Notes under the pieces: model-generated
The model's input: the letters and a program-made list of their open reading frames with translations, nothing else
Database searches by the model: none
Told to the model about the DNA's origin: nothing
Assembly: GCA_958448395.1 (NCBI GenBank)
Contig: CAUDDP010000026.1
Coordinates: forward strand, 1-24,970
Direction of reading: 5' to 3'
Source: an uncultured Oscillospiraceae bacterium
GTDB lineage: Bacteria > Bacillota > Clostridia > Oscillospirales > Ruminococcaceae
Length of the DNA stretch: 24,970 nucleotides
Translations under genes and position numbers: made by a program
Part shown: one piece after another, positions 7,131 through 14,308 of the stretch
How the letters are laid out: every line of letters begins with the position of its first letter
Numbering within the stretch: the stretch's first letter is position 1

Positions 7131-8201
7131 ATGGCAAAAACAATTGATGAAATCGTAGCAGAAGCAAAACAAGGCTTAACCGGCGAAGAAAACGTCGATA
7201 TGGTGCATCTGGAGCATATTGCAAAAGAATACGCTGGTACCGAAATCGGCAAAGAAGTAGAGAGCCGGATGGCGGATCTTGCCTATGAAATTCTGCCGGA
7301 CGAAAAGAAAGAACGCCTCGCAAAAATGCTTTACATTGACGGCAAACGAATAGATAAGGTCTTCGCTGAAGCACTGGAACTGGTTAACCAGAAAAAAACA
7401 AAAGAAGCACGCAAGCTGACAGAAGCTTTATATACGAAAATTTGCATCAACTTCCGGGAAACCGAAGAACAGATGTATCTCAGCCTGCGGAATACATTGG
7501 AACACCAACTGTATCTTGTCTTTTACCGCCCATCCAAAAAACTGCTGCGTGCACCGTTTGATTTGTGTGCCATGGTGATGCTGCATGGTTATGTCCTGCT
7601 GGATCTCGGTCAGGCGGAGGAAGCAGTTGCTGTTCTGGAGGATGCGATTCGTTATAATCCCATCAACACCGATCCTTATTTTGAAATGGCAGAATGCTAT
7701 AAGTTCATGAAGCAGCCGGAGGATCTGCTGGGTGTGACAAAGGAAATTCTTTCTGTTGCAACCTCACCGGTCACCCTCTCCAGATGTTACTGCAATCTCG
7801 GCTACTACTGCATTGAAACAAAGGACTACGACAGTGCGATCTGTTTCTACTATGAGAGCCTGATTTATGCTGACCATCCGGGTGTTCAGGCGGAACTGCA
7901 CCACATTCACACCATTACAAAGAAAAAAATTACACCGCCAACCAGAAAAGAGGTCAATGCTGCCTTTGAAAAATATGGTATGCAGACCGGTGCCAATAAG
8001 GATGTGGTTTCAATTGCAGCGGCTCTTGCAAAAGAAGCCATTGAAAAGAAGGATCTTCCAAATGCACAGTTCTACCTGTTAGTCGTGTACGGTCTGACCA
8101 ACGACCCGGAAATCAAAGAACTGCTACAGAAAATTTCTCCGAAAAAGAAGGAACAGAAATCAGAACCAGATCGCTCTCAAACCATTCAGCAAATCAAGTA
8201 A
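7131..8201 (+). CDS. Tetratricopeptide-repeat protein of unknown function
   Basis: ATG 7131 follows an AAAGGAG site by about 10 nt. The 356-aa product has no signal peptide or membrane segment and is predicted cytoplasmic. The N-terminal 140 residues are helical and charged. TPR-like helix pairs follow: about 150-178 (GYVLLDLGQAEEAVAVLEDA), 182-212 (DPYFEMAECYKFMKQPEDLL) and 217-250 (CYCNLGYYCIETKDYDSAIC). These carry the small/aromatic pattern of TPRs (the G/Y, A and P positions). A second helical block ends in a Lys/Glu-rich tail (PKKKEQKSEPDRSQ). TPR proteins generally bind other proteins; the partner is unknown. It is the first gene of a cluster with a small membrane ORF and a NUDIX hydrolase, closed by a terminator at 8932. 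Confidence 0.85.
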   Translation: MAKTIDEIVAEAKQGLTGEENVDMVHLEHIAKEYAGTEIGKEVESRMADLAYEILPDEKKERLAKMLYIDGKRIDKVFAEALELVNQKKTKEARKLTEALYTKICINFRETEEQMYLSLRNTLEHQLYLVFYRPSKKLLRAPFDLCAMVMLHGYVLLDLGQAEEAVAVLEDAIRYNPINTDPYFEMAECYKFMKQPEDLLGVTKEILSVATSPVTLSRCYCNLGYYCIETKDYDSAICFYYESLIYADHPGVQAELHHIHTITKKKITPPTRKEVNAAFEKYGMQTGANKDVVSIAAALAKEAIEKKDLPNAQFYLLVVYGLTNDPEIKELLQKISPKKKEQKSEPDRSQTIQQIK

Positions 8202-8220
8202 AATTTGAGGGGACAAGATA

Positions 8221-8490
8221 ATGGCAGCATATGCACCACTGATCATCATGGCAGTTTTTGCAATTGGCACTTATGTACTTGCTGGCTTTCTACTGCATGG
8301 AAAAGATGCTGTCATCGTCAACTTAATTGATACCAATACCAAAGCAAAAAATAACTTTGCCATTCTGCAAATGCACAATCAGGAGGATTTATCATGGAAC
8401 GATGGGATATTTATGACGAAAACAAACAAAAAACCGGTCGCACAATGGCACGTAACGACTGGAACATGCAGCCAGGTGATTTTCATCTGA
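8221..8490 (+). CDS. Possible small membrane protein overlapping the NUDIX gene
   Basis: ATG 8221 follows a GAGGGG site by about 7 nt, 19 bp after the TPR gene. The 89-aa product starts with one hydrophobic helix (YAPLIIMAVFAIGTYVLAGF). A short soluble part follows, with an ordinary composition to about residue 58 (AVIVNLIDTNTKAKNNFAIL). The last 30 or so codons overlap the NUDIX gene in another frame for 97 nt, so that tail is dictated by the NUDIX sequence. The SD and the hydrophobic N-terminus support translation. The long overlap argues either for a recent loss of an earlier stop or for the ORF being only a leader peptide. No function can be given. Confidence 0.45.
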   Translation: MAAYAPLIIMAVFAIGTYVLAGFLLHGKDAVIVNLIDTNTKAKNNFAILQMHNQEDLSWNDGIFMTKTNKKPVAQWHVTTGTCSQVIFI

Positions 8491-8909
8491 CCGTACTGGG
8501 TGTCCTGCGTCGTCCAGACGGCACATACCTGATTACCCGCCGCAGAATGGACAAGGAATGGGCACCGGGATGCTGGGAGGTTCCGGGAGGCGGCGTGCGT
8601 GCTGGCGAATCTGCGGAAGAGGCCGTAAAACGGGAAATCTTAGAGGAAACTGGTATCGATGTTTCCAATGCAGAGGGTGGCTATGTATTCTCATACAAAC
8701 GTGTCAACCCAGAAGAAAAAAATAATTATTTTGTGGACATTTTCCGATTCACGCTGGACATTCCAAACGAGGCAGTCCATACGCAGGAACGGGAAGTCAT
8801 GGAATATGCCTTTGCAACAAAGGAACAGATTCAACAATACGGTGAACAGGATGTATTCCTACACTATGACAGCATAAAACAAGTATTTATAGACGAATCT
8901 GCAACATAA
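8394..8909 (+). CDS. NUDIX hydrolase
   Basis: ATG 8394 follows AGGAGG by 7-8 nt, giving 171 aa. The NUDIX box GX5EX7REUXEEXGU is complete at residues 66-88 (G66, E72, then REILEETGI at 80-88), supplying the Glu residues that bind Mg2+. The preceding strand reads GCWEVPGGG. The N-terminus (MERWDIYDENKQKTGRTMAR) is like that of NUDIX proteins related to isopentenyl-diphosphate isomerase and dihydroneopterin-triphosphate-type hydrolases (YfcD-like). The family cleaves nucleoside diphosphates linked to a moiety X; the substrate here is unknown. It is the last gene of the TPR cluster. Confidence 0.9.
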   Translation: MERWDIYDENKQKTGRTMARNDWNMQPGDFHLTVLGVLRRPDGTYLITRRRMDKEWAPGCWEVPGGGVRAGESAEEAVKREILEETGIDVSNAEGGYVFSYKRVNPEEKNNYFVDIFRFTLDIPNEAVHTQEREVMEYAFATKEQIQQYGEQDVFLHYDSIKQVFIDESAT

Positions 8910-8931
8910 GATAAACGTTCATAAACAAAAC

Positions 8932-8973
8932 AGCAGCGTATGCCAATGTGTCGGCATACGCTGCTTTCTTTTT
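8932..8973. terminator. Strong bidirectional terminator between the NUDIX gene and hemW
   Basis: AGCAGCGTATGCC (8932-8944) pairs perfectly with GGCATACGCTGCT (8953-8965) around an 8-nt loop. The plus strand continues with a T-rich tail (TTCTTTTT). The minus strand after the stem reads GTTTTGTTT, so it can serve the convergent hemW transcript too. Confidence 0.93.
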
Positions 8974-8975
8974 AC

Positions 8976-9075
8976 AACGTGAGTTCGACAAGAATACATT
9001 CTACCGCTGCCAAGCTGAGCCAGCTTGACCGCAATTGCCATTCGGCAGATAAAACGCTCTCATCAAACTCACGTT
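8976..9075. other. 100-bp nested inverted-repeat element next to hemW
   Basis: Perfect 10-bp arms AACGTGAGTT (8976-8985) and AACTCACGTT (9066-9075) enclose about 80 bp. Inside lies AAGCTG-AGC-CAGCTT, flanked by CTGCC and GGCAG, and a palindromic GCAATTGC. It fills the gap between the terminator and the hemW stop codon. On the plus strand the right arm runs into TTTTT. Confidence 0.6.
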
Positions 9076-9076
9076 T

Positions 9077-10165
9077 TTACAATAAAATTTCTGCCAGAAT
9101 AGCATTGGAAACCAAACAGCCCTTTGCCGTCAATGCCACCCTTTCGCCGAAGAAATGAACGAACCCACCTGCTTCATAACGTTTCAGCTGTCGCATCTGT
9201 TGTACATTCAGCCAATTGCAGGGAATCCCCTCTGACAACCGCATTCCCAACATAATCTGTTCCTCCAGCGTACAGGGATTTTCATCTTCTATCACAATCG
9301 GCTGTGTTTCCGCATTGCAAAATGCCTGCAAATCAGATGGTACAAAAAACCGTTTTCCACCATAACAAGAGTGGGCAGATGTCCCAAATCCAAGATACGG
9401 CTCACATCTCCAGTATTTGCAGTTATGTCGACTTTCATAACCATGTTTTGCAAAATTAGAAATCTCATATTGCTGAAAGCCACACTGTTGCAGCATTTCC
9501 ACGGTCTGCAAATAAAAATCTGCTGTTGTATCCTCATCTGGCAGCTGCTGTACCCACTTGCTTTTAACGTATGGTGTCCCCTCCTCTACTTTTAACAAGT
9601 AGGCAGAAATGTGTTGAATCGGCAGTGCAGTCAATTGCTGTAGTGTATTTTGCAGTTCTGCCTCTGTTTGTTTCGGCAGTGCCAGCATGACATCACAAGA
9701 AAGGTTTTGAAACCCAACTGCTGCTGCCTGTTCCACTGTTTTGATCGCTTCTGCAGCATTATGCAGCCGCCCCAACCGTTTGAGTTGCACATCAGACAAA
9801 GATTGCACCCCAATCGAAAGCCGGTTCACACCCATCTGTCGATAAGCGGAAAGGGTTTCCTTTGTGACGGTTGCCGGATTGCATTCCAGTGTTACTTCTG
9901 GTTCATACAGAGAAAACTGTGCTGCAATCGTCTGCAAAATTTGTTCCAGTAGATCTGGTGATAATAAAGAAGGTGTACCACCGCCAAAATAAATGCTATC
10001 TACTGGCAATCCTGTTTTTGTCTGCCGCAAAAAACGACAAAGGGCAAAAGTATATTGCTGCATACGTTCTTCGGCCTGCGGAACAGAATAAAAATCACAA
10101 TAGGGACATTTTCTCACACAAAACGGCACATGAATGTATAAGCCGAGTGTCTGTTCAGGCGGCAT
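9077..10165 (-). CDS. hemW: HemW-type radical SAM heme chaperone (coproporphyrinogen III oxidase-like)
   Basis: The chosen start is ATG 10165, giving 362 aa beginning MPPEQTLGLYIHVPFCVRKC. The frame stays open to 10282 but only inside the upstream gene. The start overlaps that gene's last 11 nt, so translation is probably coupled, which would compensate for a weak SD. The CX3CX2C cluster motif (C16, C20, C23 in FCVRKCPYCDF) binds the [4Fe-4S] cluster and SAM, followed by the GGGTPSLL motif. The short length and N-terminus match HemW (old name HemN-like), which binds and transfers heme, rather than the longer oxygen-independent coproporphyrinogen oxidase HemN. The HemW C-terminal domain is present. 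The assignment within the HemN/HemW superfamily is by length and motif, not by phylogeny. Confidence 0.9.
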   Translation of the reverse strand: MPPEQTLGLYIHVPFCVRKCPYCDFYSVPQAEERMQQYTFALCRFLRQTKTGLPVDSIYFGGGTPSLLSPDLLEQILQTIAAQFSLYEPEVTLECNPATVTKETLSAYRQMGVNRLSIGVQSLSDVQLKRLGRLHNAAEAIKTVEQAAAVGFQNLSCDVMLALPKQTEAELQNTLQQLTALPIQHISAYLLKVEEGTPYVKSKWVQQLPDEDTTADFYLQTVEMLQQCGFQQYEISNFAKHGYESRHNCKYWRCEPYLGFGTSAHSCYGGKRFFVPSDLQAFCNAETQPIVIEDENPCTLEEQIMLGMRLSEGIPCNWLNVQQMRQLKRYEAGGFVHFFGERVALTAKGCLVSNAILAEILL

Positions 10166-10490
10166 CGTTCCGCACCACTTTGACCAATGGACAGAAGAAA
10201 GCATCAAACAACATGGACAACAACCATGCAATGACAATGGTGCCAGCCATAATAAGATACGCCTTCGTATTACTACTTTCAATAAAATATGTTACAAATA
10301 CAATGATAACTGCAATGATCATCAAAACAGTGCGAACAATTGCAGAAGCCTTGCCGTTGACAGCACGTCTGCCACAAGCCTGACACACACGACCCTTGGT
10401 ATTCATATTGCCTGCCAGTGCTTTTGTTACAGGGTTAAAAGTTTTCTTGCCACAGTGCGGACAAGCATAAATGGATTGTTTTTCTGACAT
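10155..10490 (-). CDS. Small zinc-ribbon membrane protein
   Basis: This 111-aa protein starts at ATG 10490 with AAAGGAAAC about 9 nt before. Two Cys pairs, C10-PH-C13 and C36-QA-C39, form a probable zinc ribbon on the N-terminal side. Two hydrophobic helices follow at about 49-70 and 77-97, separated by a short polar loop. The C-terminus is likely cytoplasmic, like the N-terminal ribbon. It sits between lepA (75 bp upstream) and hemW (11-nt overlap). I recognise no named family; the position suggests cotranscription, not function. Confidence 0.75.
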   Translation of the reverse strand: MSEKQSIYACPHCGKKTFNPVTKALAGNMNTKGRVCQACGRRAVNGKASAIVRTVLMIIAVIIVFVTYFIESSNTKAYLIMAGTIVIAWLLSMLFDAFFCPLVKVVRNDAA

Positions 10491-10565
10491 AAGATTGTTT
10501 CCTTTCTAAATCATTTGCATCAATATTTAAAAATGCAATCTATAATTTTTATTTCATCGCAATTT

Positions 10566-12368
10566 TTATTCTTCGTCCAATTTTAAAACGCTCATAAAAG
10601 CTTCCTGTGGCACTTCTACCGTACCTAACTGCCGCATTCGCTTCTTGCCTTCCTTCTGCTTCTCCAACAGCTTCTTCTTTCTTGTAATATCACCGCCGTA
10701 ACACTTCGCCAATACATCCTTCCGCATTGCCTTAATGGTTTCTCTTGCAATAATTTTTCCGCCAATGGCTGCCTGTACCGGCACTTCAAACAACTGCCGA
10801 GGGATGTTCTCCTTCAGTTTTTCGACAATTTTTCTTGCCCGTTCATACGCCTTATCCTTATGAATAATAAAGGACAACGCATCTATCACATCCCCGTTCA
10901 GCAGAATGTCCAACTTCACCAATTGAGAAGCGGCATATCCTGTCACTTCATAGTCAAATGACGCATAGCCTCTAGTTCTGGACTTCAGTACATCAAAGAA
11001 ATCGTAGACAATCTCATTCAGCGGCAGATTGTACTTCAAAGAAACTCTGGTGTCATCCAGATACTGCATATCCAGAAAAACACCTCTTCGATTCTGACAA
11101 AGCTCCATGACATTGCCAACAAAATCCGGCGGTGTCAGAATTTCTGCCTTGACCATCGGTTCCTCTGCCAGCTGAATCAGAGCAGGATCCGGATAATTGG
11201 TCGGGTTATCAATCATTTCCACGTCACCGTTTGTCATGGTAACTCGATAAATAACAGACGGAGCGGTGGTAATCAAATCCAGATTATATTCCCGTTCCAA
11301 TCGTTCCTGAATGATTTCCATATGCAGCAAACCTAAAAATCCGCAGCGGAAACCGAACCCCAATGCAATGGAGGTTTCCGGTTCAAACGACAGAGAAGCA
11401 TCATTTAATTGCAATTTCTCCAGTGCCTCCCGCAAATCGCCATACTTTGCACCATCTGCCGGATAGATACCAGAGAACACCATCGGATTCACCTTCCGAT
11501 AACCCGGCAGTGGTTCGTCACACGGATTTTCTGCCAATGTAACCGTATCTCCGACCTGTGTATCTCCAATACTCTTAATGGAAGCAGACAGGTAACCAAC
11601 TTCACCAGCGGAAAGCTGTCCGACATTGACCAAACTTTTGGTATCCATATAACCGGCTTCTACAACCGTAAACTCCGCACCGGTTGCCATCAGCCGAATG
11701 GTATCGCCGACTTTTACCGTTCCCTCTTTGACACGGATATAAATCACAACGCCTTTATAGGCATCATAATAGCTGTCAAAAATCAACGCCTTCAGCGGTG
11801 CTTCCGGATCCCCCTTCGGGGCAGGCATGTCTGTGACAATCCGTTCCATCACTTCGCCGATATTCAACCCCTCTTTTGCTGAGATTCTCGGTGCATCCAT
11901 TGCCGGAATCCCGATGACACTTTCAATCTCCTGACAAACCCGTTCCGGATCCGCTGCCGGCAGGTCAATCTTATTCACAACTGGCACAACCTCTAAATCG
12001 TGCTCAATCGCAAGATAGGTATTTGCCAGTGTCTGGGCTTCAATGCCCTGTGAGGCATCGACCACCAGAATCGCACCTTCACAGGCTGCCAGACTACGAG
12101 AAACTTCATAATTAAAGTCTACGTGACCCGGCGTATCAATCAGATTGAACACATAAGTTTTTCCGTCCTTTGCCTTGTAATTCAGACGAACCGCACGTGC
12201 CTTAATCGTAATGCCACGCTCCCGTTCAATGTCCATATTGTCCAGAATCTGTTCTTCCATGTCCCGCTTTGCCACCGTAAAGGTCTGCTCCAAAATCCGG
12301 TCAGCCAATGTGGACTTTCCATGGTCAATATGTGCAATAATACAAAAATTCCGAATCTGTTCCATCAT
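10566..12368 (-). CDS. lepA: Elongation factor 4 (LepA), ribosome-associated GTPase
   Basis: This is a full-length 600-aa LepA. Its G-domain motifs are all present: AHIDHGKST (12-20), RGIT (51-54), DTPGH (78-82) and NKID (132-135). Domain II, the EF-G-like domains and the LepA-specific C-terminal domain (ending VPQEAFMSVLKLDEE) follow. LepA binds ribosomes and affects initiation or back-translocation, especially under stress. An AAGGAG site lies about 11 nt before the first of two adjacent ATG codons (12368 and 12365); either may be used. It lies 27 bp downstream of the YcxB-like gene, with no promoter visible in between. Confidence 0.97.
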   Translation of the reverse strand: MMEQIRNFCIIAHIDHGKSTLADRILEQTFTVAKRDMEEQILDNMDIERERGITIKARAVRLNYKAKDGKTYVFNLIDTPGHVDFNYEVSRSLAACEGAILVVDASQGIEAQTLANTYLAIEHDLEVVPVVNKIDLPAADPERVCQEIESVIGIPAMDAPRISAKEGLNIGEVMERIVTDMPAPKGDPEAPLKALIFDSYYDAYKGVVIYIRVKEGTVKVGDTIRLMATGAEFTVVEAGYMDTKSLVNVGQLSAGEVGYLSASIKSIGDTQVGDTVTLAENPCDEPLPGYRKVNPMVFSGIYPADGAKYGDLREALEKLQLNDASLSFEPETSIALGFGFRCGFLGLLHMEIIQERLEREYNLDLITTAPSVIYRVTMTNGDVEMIDNPTNYPDPALIQLAEEPMVKAEILTPPDFVGNVMELCQNRRGVFLDMQYLDDTRVSLKYNLPLNEIVYDFFDVLKSRTRGYASFDYEVTGYAASQLVKLDILLNGDVIDALSFIIHKDKAYERARKIVEKLKENIPRQLFEVPVQAAIGGKIIARETIKAMRKDVLAKCYGGDITRKKKLLEKQKEGKKRMRQLGTVEVPQEAFMSVLKLDEE

Positions 12369-12395
12369 AACTTCATTTTCTCCTTGTTATCTCAT

Positions 12396-12941
12396 TCAGC
12401 GAATGCCCTTACAATGTGCCAGCTTTTCCTGTAAACACGCCATTACCTGCACGTTATCACTTGGAATAAAGGCATCCTGTTTTAAAATATAAGCTCTATT
12501 CATGGATTTTATATATAAAAAATAATAGGTTTCATCCTGTAGAAATCGTGTGATTTTTTCATATGGCAACAACAACTCTCGTCCATTTTCCACACCATCA
12601 TCTTTCACCAGCATACCATCTGGCTGAAAAAAGTAGTGATTCACAAGCGGTGCAGGCTGCATCGCCAGCTGCTGTCCCAGTCGCTTCTTCATACGCCACT
12701 TTAAAATATGCGGCATCAGAAACATCAGAACTGCCAAAACCAAGAGAACCAAAATTGCAAAGCCATTTTCCCGTACATTTTCCAACGACAACGTATGAAA
12801 AAATGTCCAGAAAATCTGTATTCCAGCATTCAGCAAAAAAACTGCTGCCAACAAGTACCGCAGCCAATTTGTACGTTTCATAAGTGCCTTTTGCAATGCC
12901 ATTGCCGCTTGCAGATTGATTTCTGTTTTGTTTTCTAACAT
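12396..12941 (-). CDS. YcxB-like membrane protein
   Basis: This 181-aa protein starts at ATG 12941 with AAGGAG about 11 nt upstream. An N-terminal polar stretch of about 23 residues is followed by two hydrophobic helices at about 24-45 (NWLRYLLAAVFLLNAGIQIF) and 59-80 (ENGFAILVLLVLAVLMFLMP). A soluble C-terminal domain follows, with FFQPDGMLVKDDG, LLLPYEKITRF and YYFLYIKSMNRAYILKQDAF strands. The order two TM helices then YcxB/YxeA-like beta domain, with a final domain reporting PxD, is the YcxB-like architecture of Firmicutes. The role is unknown. Its SD lies within the end of the upstream short ORF, so the two could be coupled. Confidence 0.7.
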   Translation of the reverse strand: MLENKTEINLQAAMALQKALMKRTNWLRYLLAAVFLLNAGIQIFWTFFHTLSLENVRENGFAILVLLVLAVLMFLMPHILKWRMKKRLGQQLAMQPAPLVNHYFFQPDGMLVKDDGVENGRELLLPYEKITRFLQDETYYFLYIKSMNRAYILKQDAFIPSDNVQVMACLQEKLAHCKGIR

Positions 12942-12947
12942 GTCCGT

Positions 12948-13085
12948 TCACGCTCCTTCTGTTAAATCTAACGATACAGTTTCACCGGCAAACGTCAGGA
13001 CAGCCATATCTTCTTCCGTCCATTCCACAGAAACCAATGTTGTTTCCGTAAACCCATTCCCTTGAGCAGAAATATTCCTTCCAAT
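12948..13085 (-). pseudogene. Short coding-like ORF without a standard start codon, upstream of the YcxB-like gene
   Basis: One minus-strand frame ends at TGA 12950-12948 and reads ...GFTETTLVSVEWTEEDMAVL then TFAGETVSLDLTEGA, a natural-looking beta composition. An AAAGGAG site at about 13095-13101 and a promoter lie properly upstream, but no ATG, GTG or TTG in this frame fits them. The best-placed codon is ATT (13085), 7 nt from the SD. A TTG exists one base off (13084), so a single-base deletion in an original gene, or use of a rare AUU start, are both possible. The end of the ORF contains the SD of the next gene. Confidence 0.4.
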
Positions 13086-13116
13086 GCAATGTCTCCTTTG
13101 ATTTCCTGTATTTTTT

Positions 13117-13146
13117 ATTATACCATACCAGTCCGTTTTTTGTAAA
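13117..13146 (-). promoter_or_regulatory. Promoter of the YcxB-lepA-hemW block
   Basis: Minus strand: TTTACA at 13146-13141, an 18-bp spacer, and TATAAT at 13122-13117 with an extended TG element just before it. It stands before the AAAGGAG of the short ORF at 13085. Confidence 0.65.
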
Positions 13147-13217
13147 GTGCTATTTTAAAATAAAATAAAAATTATTTGAATCTTAAAGCATTTTTCTACA
13201 ACTAAAAACTTTTCTCT

Positions 13218-13484
13218 TTAATATAAGTAATATAGGAGTCTGCCGTGTTTCTTCAGAAAAACATCCATTCCAGTAGTTTCGCCTACGCCAACTGTCATTA
13301 CAAGAACCATATTAAAAAATGTAAAATAACCGAATAATATCGTCTCCGCTGTATGAGGAAGAAGCAACGAAAAACCCCATTTCTGTGGGTTGACATTCTT
13401 TTCCCAAAATGCTATAATGATAGCGGTATCGCTATCTAAATAATAAAATGGTATACTGCATATTTCAAACGCTTTCCGGTTATC
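13218..13484 (-). pseudogene. Coding-like 88-codon open frame without a start (possible gene remnant)
   Basis: One minus-strand frame is open from just after TAG (13487-13485) to TAA (13220-13218). It reads as membrane-protein-like sequence: DTAIIIAFWEKNVNPQKWGF, then HTAETILFGYFTFFNMVLVM and TVGVGETTGMDVFLKKHGRL. The first ATG is at 13310 (30 aa) with no SD. The frame crosses the tepA promoter on the other strand, so the coding look may be chance. I recognise no family. Confidence 0.3.
13390..13418 (+). promoter_or_regulatory. Consensus promoter of the tepA-ftsK operon
   Basis: TTGACA at 13390-13395, a 17-bp spacer, and TATAAT at 13413-13418. Confidence 0.85.
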
Positions 13485-13515
13485 CTATCTTGCAAAAAGA
13501 ACATTCCGGAAAGGC
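13419..13515 (+). promoter_or_regulatory. Two leader hairpins before tepA
   Basis: GATAGCG (13419-13425) pairs with CGCTATC (13430-13436) around a GTAT loop at the very start of the transcript. GCTTTCCGG (13471-13479) can pair with CCGGAAAGGC (13506-13515) with one bulge, and this covers the AAAGG ribosome site of tepA. Confidence 0.45.
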
Positions 13516-13526
13516 GGTTATATTTT

Positions 13527-14282
13527 ATGTCAGAATTTACAGATCCATCCGCACCTGCAAAGCATACAGCAGCACCAGCTCCTGAAACGGAAACCGAACA
13601 GCAGCTACAGGAAGCGGATTTGATTGCGGAAACCGGCAGCATCCGACCACAGAATGCCAAGCATTTGATTCACTGCTTGACTATTATCGGACAGATAGAG
13701 GGACATTATATTTTGCCATCCGAAAATAAAACAACCAAGTATGAACACATCATTCCTGCTTTGATTGCAATTGAACAGGATCGCAGTATTGAAGGACTGA
13801 TCATTCTGCTCAATACAGTCGGCGGCGATGTCGAAGCCGGTCTTGCGATTGCAGAAATGATTGCTGGTATGGAAACCCCTACCGTTTCTCTGGTTCTGGG
13901 AGGCGGTCACTCCATTGGTGTTCCGCTGGCAGTCAGTGCGAAACGTTCCTTTATCGTTCCCTCTGCAACCATGACCATTCACCCTGTCCGTACAAATGGT
14001 TTGGTTGTTGGCGTACCGCAGACATTTGCTTATTTTAATCAGATTCAAAATCGTATTACAGAATTCATTACACGGTGCAGTCACATCCAATCCGAACGGC
14101 TGCTTTCCCTGATGCACTGTACAGACGCACTTGCAACCGATGTCGGCTCCATTCTCACCGGAGAAGAAGCGGTTTCGGAAGGGCTAATTGACCAACTTGG
14201 CAGTTTGCATGATGCGATCTCCTGTCTGTATCAGCTGATTGAAGCGGCACCAATCCGTTATCCGGATGCGTCTGCACCATAA
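13527..14282 (+). CDS. tepA: ClpP-family membrane-associated serine protease TepA/YmfB
   Basis: This 251-aa product starts at ATG 13527, about 12 nt after AAAGG. A disordered N-terminus (1-30, rich in A, P, E, T) precedes the ClpP-like fold: GLIILLNTVGGDVEAGLAIA at 90-109, the nucleophile elbow GGHSIG with Ser129 (127-131 region), and MTIHPVR with the catalytic His152. A third residue of the triad is expected further on but cannot be fixed by eye. It is longer than a housekeeping ClpP at the N-terminus and lacks the ClpP signature ASMG. TepA (translocation-enhancing protein) lies next to spoIIIE/ftsK in Bacillus (ymfB-spoIIIE), and the same pairing here supports the name. It probably cleaves signal peptides or membrane-protein remnants. 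First gene of the long plus-strand operon. Confidence 0.85.
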   Translation: MSEFTDPSAPAKHTAAPAPETETEQQLQEADLIAETGSIRPQNAKHLIHCLTIIGQIEGHYILPSENKTTKYEHIIPALIAIEQDRSIEGLIILLNTVGGDVEAGLAIAEMIAGMETPTVSLVLGGGHSIGVPLAVSAKRSFIVPSATMTIHPVRTNGLVVGVPQTFAYFNQIQNRITEFITRCSHIQSERLLSLMHCTDALATDVGSILTGEEAVSEGLIDQLGSLHDAISCLYQLIEAAPIRYPDASAP

Positions 14283-14308
14283 ATCTGCAACAGGAAAGGA
14301 AGGTTGCT

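Larger units (their letters stand above)
13098..13526. other. Divergent intergenic region between the lepA and tepA blocks
   Basis: These 429 bases hold the minus-strand promoter at 13117-13146, an AT-rich stretch at 13140-13235, the coding-like frame at 13218-13484, and the tepA promoter and leader from 13390 on. No intact gene is apparent. Confidence 0.6.
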
